DNA of 64,000 nucleotides from the NCBI RefSeq assembly GCF_001704635.1, contig NZ_MAXF01000100.1, positions 1 to 64,000 on the forward strand. The letters are read 5' to 3'. Positions 15,704 to 24,700 of this stretch are shown in pieces (within the stretch, counting starts at the first letter, position 1; every line of letters starts with the position of its first letter). The position numbers and the translations under genes are program-made. The notes beneath the pieces are model-generated. The model made no database searches and had not been told where the DNA came from. It worked only from the letters and a program-made list of their open reading frames with translations. The DNA is from Streptomyces sparsogenes (GTDB taxonomy: Bacteria; Actinomycetota; Actinomycetes; Streptomycetales; Streptomycetaceae).

Positions 15704-18256
15704 GTGGCCAGAATCACCCTGCCCCAGTTGGAGCGGCATCTCTTCTCCGCCGCCGACATCCTGCGCGGCCGGATGGATGCCTCGGAGTACAAGGACTACA
15801 TCTTCGGGATGCTGTTCCTGAAGCGCAGCTCAGACGAGTTCCACCCGCAGTGGCGGCGCGTCCACGAGGATGCGCTGGCACGTACGGGGGATGAGGGCAA
15901 GGCCCTCGCCCGCGCGAACGACCCCGACTCGTACCGCGATCTCTACGTGCCGCCGCGGGCCCGGTGGTGGGCCGGGCCGCACCACGATCCTGAGTACCCC
16001 GACTCCCCGGCGCTCGGCATCTCCCGCCTCACGTCGAAAGTGGGCGAGGGGCTGAACCAGGCGCTCAAGGCCCTTCAGGACGAGAACGGTGACCAGTTCG
16101 CCGGAGTCGCCGCGCACATCGACTTCAACGGGATGGTGGGCACCCGCACCCGGTTCACCGACAATGAACTGCGCGCGCTGATCAGGCACTTCTCACTGTA
16201 CGAGCTGCGCAATGAGGACTTCGAGTTTCCCGACATGCTGGGCGCGGCATACGAGTACCTGATCGGCCGCTTCGCCGACTCGGCCGGCCAGCGCGGCGGA
16301 GAGTTCTACACCCCGCGGTCGGTGGTCCGGATGATGGTGCGGCTGGTCGATCCCCAGCCCGGCGACACGGTCTACGACCCGTGTGCGGGGTCGGGGGGCA
16401 TGCTGATCGCGGCCAACGAGTACGTGGAGGAGCACGGCGGCGACACCCGGCAACTGATGGTCTACGGCCAGGACAAGAACGGCGCCTCATGGTCCATGGC
16501 GACCATGAACATGCTGCTTCATGGCATCCGCGAATTTGACCTCAGGCATGGCGACACGCTTGCCGAGCCGCTGCACCTGACCGAGGACAAGCGGCTGCGG
16601 AAATTCAGCAAGGTGCTCTCGAACCCGCCCTTCTCGCTGAACTATGACGCGGCGCTGGTCGCCAAGGCGGACGAGGACCACGGCCGACGAATGCTGGACT
16701 GGACACCGGAAGGCGGCAAGAAGGCCGACCTGATGTTCGTCCAGCACATGGTGGCGGTGCTGGAGGAAGCGGGCGTGGCGGCCACGGTCATGCCGCACGG
16801 CGTGCTGTTCCGGGGCGGCGCGGAGCGGAACATCCGGGAGCGGTTCCTGAAAGCCGACGTGATTGAGGCCGTGATTGGTCTGGGGCCGAACCTCTTCTAC
16901 GGGACGGGTATTCCTGCGTGCATCCTGGTGCTGCGGCGGCCGGGGCGGAAGCGCGGAAAGCGTGCGGGGAACGTGTTGTTCATCAACGCGGACCGTGACT
17001 TCGTGGCGGGCAGGAACCAGAACGAACTGGGGGCGGAGCACGCGGAGAAGATCGTCGCGACGTTCACGAAGTGGCGGGAGATCGAGGGCTATTCGCGGAT
17101 CGTGACGAGAGAGGATCTGCTGAAGGCCGAGGCGAACCTCAACATCCGACGCTGGGTGGACAACTCGCCGCCCGCCGAGCCGCAGGATGTTCGGGCGCAT
17201 CTGTACGGCGGCGTGCCGAAGGCGGAGATCGCGGCGAAGGCTGAGCTGTTCGACGCCTACGGCGTGGAGGCGGAGAGGCTTTTCGCGGAACGGGAGGGGG
17301 ACGGGGCGTATGTCGACTTCCTGCCAGAAGGGGCCGAGGCGACGGCGGCGCGGATTCCCGAGCTGACGGCGGAGAAGGAAGAGCGTCTGAGGAAGGCGTA
17401 CGGAGAGTGGTGGGAGGGGCATTCGAGTGCGTTCGCGGAGCTGTCGTCTCATCAGCGTCTGATGAAGCTGCGGGATTCGCTGCTGAGCAGTTTCACGAAG
17501 GCGGTGGGTGGTGTGGGCGTCATCGATGAATACACCACGGACGGGATCATCGCCGACTGGTGGATGGGCAACCGCTACGACTTGAAGGCGCTGGCGGCGG
17601 GTGGTTTCGACCGGGTGCTGGAGGGCTGGGTCGACTCTGTGGAGGCCATGGTGGAGCCGGCCACGCCGGGGGACGGTGACCGGGCGGTGAGCGTTTCGGC
17701 GGCTGACCGACGCCGGGCGATGGACCAGCCGGTGGTGGGGCAGCTGATCCCGGAGTTTCTGGGTGAGGTGGTGCGGGCCGACGCTGCTTTGGCGGACGCG
17801 GACGCGGCGTACAAGGCGGCGCTGGATGCGGTGGCGGAGGCCAAGGGGGACGGCGGCGAGGAGGACGGTGATGAGGCCGTCCCCGGCTCGTCTTCGGCGG
17901 CCGATCCGGAGGAGATCGCGCGGCTGGAGTCGGTCGCCGCGCAGCGGAAGAAGGAGCGCGCGGCGGCGTCCAAGAAACGGAAGGACTTGGACAAGCGGTT
18001 TTTGAAGGACTTGCGGGCCGCGGCGGATGGGGTGCTGGCGGCTGGTGGGTCGGAGGGCGTGGTGCTGGCGGTGCTGGAGCAGGATCTGGCGGGCCGAGTG
18101 GACGCTGCGGTCGCGGCCGGGCGGCGGGAGTTGATCGCGGTTTTCCGGCGGTGGGTCGAGAAGTACGCGGTGTCACTGGCGGAGCTAGAGGGGGAGAGCG
18201 ACAGTGCGGCGGGGGAGCTGGCCGAGGTGCTGAGGAGGTTGGGTTATGCGCGGTGA
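15704..18256 (+). CDS. hsdM: Type I restriction-modification DNA methyltransferase HsdM, long form
   Basis: N6-adenine methyltransferase subunit of a type I system, 850 residues where about 500 is common. The N-terminal helical HsdM_N domain starts ERHLFSAADILRGRMDASEYKDYIFGM; GGEFYTPRSVVRMMV is followed by SAM motif I DPCAGSGGM (about residue 224) and catalytic NPPF (about residue 307). The last ~330 residues form an extra region rich in Ala/Glu/Lys with coiled-coil character (AAQRKKERAAASKKRKDLDK). GTG at 15704 follows GAAGGA. The hsdS gene overlaps its last 11 nt. Confidence 0.95.
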   Translation: MARITLPQLERHLFSAADILRGRMDASEYKDYIFGMLFLKRSSDEFHPQWRRVHEDALARTGDEGKALARANDPDSYRDLYVPPRARWWAGPHHDPEYPDSPALGISRLTSKVGEGLNQALKALQDENGDQFAGVAAHIDFNGMVGTRTRFTDNELRALIRHFSLYELRNEDFEFPDMLGAAYEYLIGRFADSAGQRGGEFYTPRSVVRMMVRLVDPQPGDTVYDPCAGSGGMLIAANEYVEEHGGDTRQLMVYGQDKNGASWSMATMNMLLHGIREFDLRHGDTLAEPLHLTEDKRLRKFSKVLSNPPFSLNYDAALVAKADEDHGRRMLDWTPEGGKKADLMFVQHMVAVLEEAGVAATVMPHGVLFRGGAERNIRERFLKADVIEAVIGLGPNLFYGTGIPACILVLRRPGRKRGKRAGNVLFINADRDFVAGRNQNELGAEHAEKIVATFTKWREIEGYSRIVTREDLLKAEANLNIRRWVDNSPPAEPQDVRAHLYGGVPKAEIAAKAELFDAYGVEAERLFAEREGDGAYVDFLPEGAEATAARIPELTAEKEERLRKAYGEWWEGHSSAFAELSSHQRLMKLRDSLLSSFTKAVGGVGVIDEYTTDGIIADWWMGNRYDLKALAAGGFDRVLEGWVDSVEAMVEPATPGDGDRAVSVSAADRRRAMDQPVVGQLIPEFLGEVVRADAALADADAAYKAALDAVAEAKGDGGEEDGDEAVPGSSSAADPEEIARLESVAAQRKKERAAASKKRKDLDKRFLKDLRAAADGVLAAGGSEGVVLAVLEQDLAGRVDAAVAAGRRELIAVFRRWVEKYAVSLAELEGESDSAAGELAEVLRRLGYAR

Positions 18257-19469
18257 GGCTGTGGAAGCCGGCTTTGCTTGGCCTCGGGGCTGGCGGCGCA
18301 TCCCCCTCGCGGAGGCCGGGAAGTGGCTGTCGGGTGGAACCCCGAGCACGTCGAACGATGCCTATTGGAATGGCGACATTCCATGGATCAGCGCAGCGAG
18401 TTTGAAAAGCTTCCGTATCGCGGACTCTGATCGTCGGCTGACGAGGATGGGGGCGGCGAATGGATCTCGCCTGGTAGGCGAGGGAACCGTCCTCTTTATC
18501 GTGCGAGGAATGAGTCTCAAGTCGGAATTCCGGATTGGCGTCACGGCAAGGGAAGTGGCCTTTGGGCAGGACTGCAAAGCTGTAATTCCTGTGGAGGGCA
18601 TCGATCCCCACTTTCTCGCTCATGCGATCCAAGTCCGGACTCCCAAGATTCTGGGCATGGTCGAGGAGACCAGCCATGGCACGGGTCGGCTGGATACGGC
18701 CCGACTTCAGGCCCTGGAGATCGGAGTGCCGCCGCTCGCTGAGCAGCGCCGGATCGTTGCCGCTCACGCCGCCTTCGAGCGGCGCATTGCGGTGGTGGAA
18801 AAAGTGCTTCAGAAGTTGAGGGTTGCCGAGGCTGCTCTCGTTGCACGGGCAACAGCAGGCGCGCAGGTGCGGGTCAAGCTCGGGTCATGGCTACATGGCA
18901 TTGAAGCAGGGAAGAGTCCCCTGGCCGAGGACACGCCAGCAGGAGAGGGCGAATGGGGAGTCCTCAAGGTCAGCGCCGTTCAGCGCGGCTGGTTCAACGC
19001 GGTTGAGAATAAGGTGGTACGTGATCCCACTCTTATCAATTCTCGCTTTGAGGTCCGACCGGGTGACCTGATTATGACGCGAGCAAACACGGAAGATCTT
19101 GTCGGACTCGCTTGCGTTGCCCACAACCCCCCGGGGTGCCTCATGCTGAGCGATAAGACCCTGCGCCTTATCGTCGACCATTCGATCGCCGATCCTGAAT
19201 TCATTGAACTGGTGCTTATGGAGCCAGGGGTTCGCAGACAGGTGAAGGCGGCGGCGACTGGTACAAGTGGCAGCATGAAGAATATCGGCCAGGATGCCAT
19301 CAAGGGATTGCTCGTCCCGGATGTCTCTCTTGATGATCAGCGCAGGACCGTTGCTGTGCGAGCGGCTAGCAAGGCTCGAACGGATAGCTTGCGGAAGCAA
19401 CTCGTCAAGCTGCGCGCGATCCAACAGGGGATGGTTGAGGACCTTCTCGGGCCAAGGCCTGTTCCCTGA
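18246..19469 (+). CDS. hsdS: Type I restriction-modification specificity subunit HsdS
   Basis: DNA-recognition subunit, 407 residues with two target-recognition domains. TRD1 runs about residues 15-150 (AEAGKWLSGGTPSTSND, IPWISAASL, VPPLAEQRRIVAAHAAFERRI closing it); TRD2 about 205-365 (LGSWLHGIEAGKS, GVLKVSAVQRGWF, DVSLDDQRRT). The two spacer helices (VEKVLQKLRVAEAALVARA and LRKQLVKLRAIQQGMVEDLL) set the gap in the bipartite site. The TRD DNA is less G+C-rich than hsdM, usual for exchanged TRDs. No inverted-repeat switch was found. Confidence 0.94.
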   Translation: MRGEAVEAGFAWPRGWRRIPLAEAGKWLSGGTPSTSNDAYWNGDIPWISAASLKSFRIADSDRRLTRMGAANGSRLVGEGTVLFIVRGMSLKSEFRIGVTAREVAFGQDCKAVIPVEGIDPHFLAHAIQVRTPKILGMVEETSHGTGRLDTARLQALEIGVPPLAEQRRIVAAHAAFERRIAVVEKVLQKLRVAEAALVARATAGAQVRVKLGSWLHGIEAGKSPLAEDTPAGEGEWGVLKVSAVQRGWFNAVENKVVRDPTLINSRFEVRPGDLIMTRANTEDLVGLACVAHNPPGCLMLSDKTLRLIVDHSIADPEFIELVLMEPGVRRQVKAAATGTSGSMKNIGQDAIKGLLVPDVSLDDQRRTVAVRAASKARTDSLRKQLVKLRAIQQGMVEDLLGPRPVP

Positions 19470-19502
19470 CCTCGCCCGTCGCGATTTCTCTGCTTCGACG
19501 CA

Positions 19503-19698
19503 TCAGCCCAGCAGCTGGTCGAATTTCCCGTCCATCACGGCCAGGAGGAACGCGTGGAGTGTAGTCCGATCGGTCGAGACGATGGCTTCGGGCTTGCGAA
19601 CTCTCTCGGATGGCAATGTCGCCACCCCTTGCGGCGACCTCCAGGCAGTTATTGCCGCTGCTGCAGAACGACGACCGCTGCCAGGTGTACTCATGCAT
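19503..19698 (-). pseudogene. DUF397 gene, frameshifted
   Basis: The first half reads MHEYTWQRSSFCSSGNNCLE and VAARGGDIAIRES in one frame; the second half reads KPEAIVSTDRTTLHAFLLAV and MDGKFDQLLG in another. Aligned with the intact DUF397 gene next door (RESCHPETIVTTDRITLGMF), one extra base lies near 19597-19606. Either the gene is broken or the base is an assembly error; the intact copy retains every motif. Last gene of the XRE-DUF397-DUF397 unit. Confidence 0.75.
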
Positions 19699-19726
19699 AG
19701 GCAGCTCCTCTTGCGCCAGATGCGGA

Positions 19727-19933
19727 TCAGCCCACCAGATGATCGAATCGCCCATTCTTGACGGCCCGGACAAACATGCCAAGGGTTATCCGGTCGGTCG
19801 TGACGATGGTCTCGGGATGGCAGCTCTCTCGCATGAATATGGTGCCACCGCCGGTGGCGATCTCTATGCAGTTGTTGCCGCCTTCTTCGGAGAAAGAGGA
19901 CTTGCGCCACCCGGTCTCAAGCAAAATGGACAC
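19727..19933 (-). CDS. DUF397 family small protein
   Basis: A 68-residue (or 65-residue) DUF397 protein: GWRKSSFSEEGGNNCIEIA, the central VxxRES and C-terminal TLGMFVRAVKNGRFDHLV are the family pattern. DUF397 proteins are small actinobacterial partners of XRE/DUF5753 regulators of the WhiJ/BldB-linked type and probably act by binding them. GTG at 19933 is 3 nt after the XRE stop; a TTG at 19924 has the better ribosome-site spacing (AAGAGG then 8 nt). Translationally coupled to the XRE gene either way. Confidence 0.88.
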   Translation of the reverse strand: MSILLETGWRKSSFSEEGGNNCIEIATGGGTIFMRESCHPETIVTTDRITLGMFVRAVKNGRFDHLVG

Positions 19934-19936
19934 CTC

Positions 19937-20788
19937 TTATAAATCTTTGGCGATCGCGTAGATGAAATCCCGCGAATTTTTCGGACTCAGAGCCATCTCT
20001 TCGATAAGGCGCAGCCGCTTGCGGAAGTTGGCCAGTTGAGTCGGTGAGTCGATGAACACCGCTCCGGTTGGAGAGTCCATGTGTACGGTGTCCAGTCGGA
20101 GGTTCGGTGCCTCGGCGTACAGTACGGAGTCTCCGGCCATTGGGAAACCGCCTGCCTCGAAGGGGATCACGAGCAACGTGATGTTGTCGCGCTCGCTCTC
20201 TTCCAGCAAGTGATCGAGCTGTGAACGAGCGACTCTCCGACCGCCGATCTGCATGCGCAGGGCCGCCTCGTGGATTACGCCCACATACGGGACGGGGTCG
20301 TCCCCGGTCACCACGGTTCGCCGAGTGAGGCGATGCGCCACTCGCAACTCCACTTCCAGGCGAGGCAATGGTGGCACGATGAGATCGAACAGCGCTCGTG
20401 CGTGCTCCTCGGTCTGGAACATGCCAGGCAGGTGCGCGGTCTGAACAGTCCGTAGCCGCACAGCATGCGCCTCGATCTCGGAGACGTCCAGAAAGCCCGG
20501 CGGGATCTTGCCGCGATACTCCTCCCACCAACCTGGCTTGCGCCTCCCGGTCATCTCGGCCAGAGCGTCGATGAGCGTGGAGTCGTCGCACTGGTAGATG
20601 CTGGCGAGCCGCCGCAGGCGCTCCTCGCTGATGCCGAAGCGGCCTGACTCGATGTTGGAGATCATCGTTCGGTCGGTTCCCAGCAGCCCGGCCGCGATCG
20701 GTGCGGACATGCCCGCTTCCTCGCGGAGTCGTCGCAGCTCAGCTCCCAACCTGCGTTGGCGGACGGTGGGTGCTTGTTTAGGTGCCAT
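19937..20788 (-). CDS. XRE-family regulator with DUF5753 domain (WhiJ-like)
   Basis: A 283-residue transcription factor. The N-terminal helix-turn-helix spans about residues 12-65 (LGAELRRLREEAGMSAPIAA, then DRTMISNIESGRFGISEERL); the rest is the DUF5753 ligand/partner domain, with LPGMFQTEEHARALF, EAALRMQIGG and a C-terminal FRKRLRLIEEMALSP. ATG at 20788 follows AAGAGGAG. It heads an operon with two DUF397 genes and is divergent from the HATPase gene. In Streptomyces such triads regulate development or antibiotic production; here it sits between hsdS and hsdR. Confidence 0.93.
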   Translation of the reverse strand: MAPKQAPTVRQRRLGAELRRLREEAGMSAPIAAGLLGTDRTMISNIESGRFGISEERLRRLASIYQCDDSTLIDALAEMTGRRKPGWWEEYRGKIPPGFLDVSEIEAHAVRLRTVQTAHLPGMFQTEEHARALFDLIVPPLPRLEVELRVAHRLTRRTVVTGDDPVPYVGVIHEAALRMQIGGRRVARSQLDHLLEESERDNITLLVIPFEAGGFPMAGDSVLYAEAPNLRLDTVHMDSPTGAVFIDSPTQLANFRKRLRLIEEMALSPKNSRDFIYAIAKDL

Positions 20789-21100
20789 ACCTCTCCTCTT
20801 TCCGCGCACAGTTTGCCGAGCTGAGGAGCGCGCGGCGAGAAGAAACCGAACGGTTCACCCGTTCTGATTAAGTTGGTACCACGCGTTATGTGAATGGGCC
20901 TACGGTGTGAGGCAAGCCACTCATCCTGCCCCGCCGCTTCGCGACGGAAGCGCACCGTTCCCCCTGCCTGGGAGGGCGAACGGCACTGACACCGTCGCGG
21001 CACCGACATCCAGAGACAACGAGCGGCGGCGGGGCCCGCACCGCGTACCGAACCAGATGCCACGTACCGCGAACGAAAACACCGCCACCGGAGGTGCCGC
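20789..21100. other. Divergent control region of the XRE and HATPase genes
   Basis: About 312 nt. The XRE-proximal half is A+T-richer and contains the KpnI-type palindrome GGTACC within TTAAGTTGGTACCACGCG (20870-20887), a candidate promoter/operator area. An open frame from GTG 20907 to the TGA at 21102-21104 would encode 65 residues ending MPRTANENTATGGAA and would overlap the HATPase GTG by 4 nt, so a small upstream peptide is possible though its sequence shows no known domain. Confidence 0.5.
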
Positions 21101-21562
21101 GTGACCCCGTTTCCGCCACCGCTGCTGTTCACCGAGCCCTGGGAGTACGAGCTCCGCTTCCCCCGGGACCCTCGCGGTCCCGGGATCGTCCGGGCCACCT
21201 TGCACGCCGTGCTGACCGCGCACGGTCTGCGTGAACTCGTCGAGCGCGCGGCTCTGCTGACGTCCGAGCTGACCACCAACTCCGTGCGCTACTCCGACAG
21301 CTGCGCCTCCGTACGCCTGCTCTGGCTTCACCCCGTCCTCCGTGTCAGCGTCACGGACACCAACCCGGAATTGCCCGAGCCCCTGAAGCCCTCGCCCGAG
21401 CTGGACAGCGGCCGGGGGCTGTTCATCCTGGACGTGCTCGCGGACCGCTGGGGCGGGTGTGCCCTCGGTGAGGAACCGTTCGGGCTCGGCGGTAAGACTC
21501 TGTGGTTCGAGCTGTCCTGGGGAGGGCCTCCGCCCGTGCCGGCTCCGGCGCTCGCCGCTTGA
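21101..21562 (+). CDS. HATPase-fold protein (RsbW/anti-sigma-like kinase)
   Basis: A 153-residue GHKL ATPase-domain protein: ALLTSELTTNSVRYS is the N box, VTDTNPELP the G1-like region and DSGRGLFILDVLADRWG the G2 segment. Such single-domain proteins in Streptomyces are encoded beside XRE/DUF397 genes and may be anti-sigma kinases or simple regulators; kinase activity is not established. GTG at 21101 follows GGAGG. It is in the same orientation as hsdR, whose start lies 178 nt downstream. Confidence 0.88.
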   Translation: MTPFPPPLLFTEPWEYELRFPRDPRGPGIVRATLHAVLTAHGLRELVERAALLTSELTTNSVRYSDSCASVRLLWLHPVLRVSVTDTNPELPEPLKPSPELDSGRGLFILDVLADRWGGCALGEEPFGLGGKTLWFELSWGGPPPVPAPALAA

Positions 21563-21740
21563 CCCCAGCCGACCCGAAAACCTGCCGCCACCGCCTCACC
21601 CCGCCACCGTCGCCAACAGTCGTGCCACTCCTGCGAATCGGCCCCAACCAGGGGTAGTGTTCCGGGTACTTGTCTCCAGGGAGACGTGCGGGACGTACGA
21701 CGCGACGGGCGAACGAGACGGCGGCGGGGAGAGACCGGTA

Positions 21741-24700
21741 GTGGGGCAGCCGGAGTACGAGATGGTGGAGCGGCCGCTGATCGAGCAGTTGGTCGCCATG
21801 GGGTGGGAACACCTTGAGGGCGCACCGCCCGGCGAGCCCGCCCACCATCCCGAAGACAGCGAACGCCACAGCTTCACCCAAGTGGTCTACGAAGACCGGT
21901 TCCGCGAGGTCGTACGCCGTATCAACCCCGGCCCCGATGGCGAAACCTGGCTCAGTGACGCCCAGCTGAACCAGATTCTCGCCATGGTCCTCGGTACCGC
22001 CCCCGGCTACGCCGAGCGGGGAGTAGCCGGGAACCTCGCCGTGACCGATCTCCTCCGTAAAGGAATCGCGTCGCGCAACCTGCCGGGCTGGCGCAAGGAG
22101 CTGCCGGAGACAGTCCGGCTGGTCGACTGGGACGGCGAGTGCGAGCCCGGCAATGACTTCCTCGCCGTCTCGCAGTTCCGGGTCGAGCGGCGCGGCGCGG
22201 AGCCGCTCACCCCCGACCTGGTGTTGTTCGTCAACGGCCTGCCCTGGGTGGTCATCGAGTGCAAGACGCCCTCGCCCCTGGGGCTCGATCTCGCGGTCGA
22301 GCAGGTGCTCGATGCGGCAGGTGGTGCGGCAGAGGCCCCGGTGTCTGAATTCATCCGCTTCGGGCAGGTCCTGATCGGCACCGACCGTGAGAGTGCCCAG
22401 CTCGGCACGGTCACCGCCGAACCGAAGCACTTCGCTTACTGGCGTACGGTCGCGCCCGCTACCGAGGCTCAGGTACGCGACGAGGTGGAAAAGCCGGACA
22501 GGAAGCACGCCCTGACCGCGCAGGAGGTGCTGGTCGCCGGAGTGCTGCGACCTGCCCATCTGCTTTCCCTCGTAAGGGACTTCACCACGACCGCCGGCCA
22601 GGGGCCCCGTACGGTCAAGCTGGTCGCCCGCTATCCCCAGTTCCGCGCCGTGCACACGTTGGCGCATAGGCTCAAGGACCGGAAGCGGACGCTGGCGGCA
22701 GGCAGGGATCCGGGTCACCGGGCCGGGGTGGTCTGGCATACGCAGGGCTCCGGCAAGAGCCTGACCATGGCCTTTCTGGTTCGCTGCCTGCGCAGCGACC
22801 CCGAGCTCGCCGGGCACAAAGTCGTGGTGATCACCGACCGGATCGATCTGGAACGGCAGATCACCGGCAGCCTGGTCAGCGCGAGCGACGAGAGCGTGCA
22901 CCGTTCGTCCAACGTGAACCAGGCCCGCCAGTACCTGGCCGTCGACGTGCCCGACCTGGTTCTGGTGACGATCCAGAAGGCCCGCAAGGACGAGGACGCG
23001 GACGACGGCAGCGAGGAGAAGCTCAGCGAGGGCCCGGAGGAACAGAGGATCCACAACCGGGTGGCGAACCCCAACCACGAGATCGTCGTCCTCGTCGACG
23101 AGGCACACCGCTCGCACGGAAGCTGGCAGCACGCCCGGCTGCGCAAGATGCTGCCGAACGCCGCGATGGTCGGCTTCACGGGTACTCCGATCATCAGCGG
23201 TGCGGCCAAGCGCACGCGGGAGATCTTCGGCGACTTCGCGGACACCTACACCCTGCGCGATGCCGAGACGGACGGTGCCGTCATGCCGGTGCGCTACGAG
23301 GCGCACAGGGTGCCGATGGATGTGGTGCGGCAGGCCGCGCTGGACGCGGAGTTCGACGAGCAGGTGCCCGCCGATCCTGAGCAGCGGGAGAAGGTGCTGC
23401 GCCGCTTCGCCCGCCGCAAGGAGGTACTGGAAGCGCCGAGCGTGATCGCCGCGAAGGCCGCGCACATGCTGCGGCACTGGGCCAAGACAGCCATGCCGGA
23501 CGGGTTCGGGGCGCAGGTCGTGACGGTCTCCCGGCTGGCCGCCGTGCGCTATCGCGAGGCGCTGCTCGCGGCGCGGGACGGGCTGCTGGCCGAGCTGGAG
23601 GCGATCGAGCCAGACCTGGCGTACGACCCGATGGCCCATGAGTACCTGACCGAAGAGCAGCAGGAGCTGCTCTATCTGCTGCCGCACCGAGCTCTCCTGG
23701 CCTCGATCGACGCGGCCGTGGTGATCTCCGAGGCGGCGACGGGACGCAAAGATCCCAAGGAGTGGCGGACCTGGACCGCGAGATCCCATCAACAGGAGCA
23801 CATCGAGCGGTTCAAGCGCGGCACCGGCGCCGTACGGGGACAAGCGCCCGGAGAGCCGTGGGAAGCGGAAACCCATGGGGCCCCGTCGTGGAACGCAGGC
23901 CCGGGGGCGGGCGGTGGCACGGCGGTCGGCGAGGCCTGGCATCAGGAGAAGCCGGCGGCGGAGCGGGAGGAGGCCGAAGCCTCGGAGGTCTCCGCACCCC
24001 TGGCATTCCTGGTGGTGAAGTCGATGCTGCTCACCGGCTTCGACGCCCCGGTGGAACAGGTGCTCTACCTCGACCGCGCGATCTCGGGCGTCGAACTGCT
24101 CCAGGCCATCGCCCGTACCAACCGCCCGTACCCCGCGAAGAAGTGGGGCCAGGTGGTCGACTACGTCGGCATCGGCCCCGAGCTGGCCAAGGCACTCGGG
24201 GAGTACGACACGGCGCATCTGCGCGAGGTGTACGGGTACCAGCAGCCCACCGTCGAACACCTTCAGGAGGGCTACCAGGGCGAGCAGCCGACTTCCGACC
24301 GGCCTTGGTTGCAGACGGACGCCGCCGCCGACGAGCTTCTGCGGGATCTGCACACCAAGGTCCAGAAGTTCCTGACCGCTCATCGCGGTGGTTCGCTCGC
24401 GGACGACCGACAGCGTGAGGATCTGCTGGCGGAGCTCGCCGACCCGCTGCTGCGAGCGGAGTTCGACAGTCTCGTACGGGACTTCCTCACCGCGCTCAAC
24501 GCGGTGCTGCCCCGGCCGGAGGCACTGAAGTACGAGGACATCGCCCGGCGGCTGGGTGTGGCCCAGTACCTGGTCCGGCGGCGGTATCTGGACGGGCACG
24601 ACCGGTTCAGCCCGCGCCGCTACGGCGCGAAGGTCCGAGGGCTGATCTCACGTCACCTGGCGGTGTCGGGTATCCAGGCGCGGATACCCCCAGTGAGGAT

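Noticed and set aside
18246..19469. Phase-variable hsdS with inverting repeats
   Set aside because: No second hsdS copy, recombinase gene or long inverted repeats were found near it.
21423..24599. 1,058-codon antisense frame over hsdR
   Set aside because: Mirrors HsdR codon usage, no recognisable domain, no ribosome site; a shadow of the real gene.
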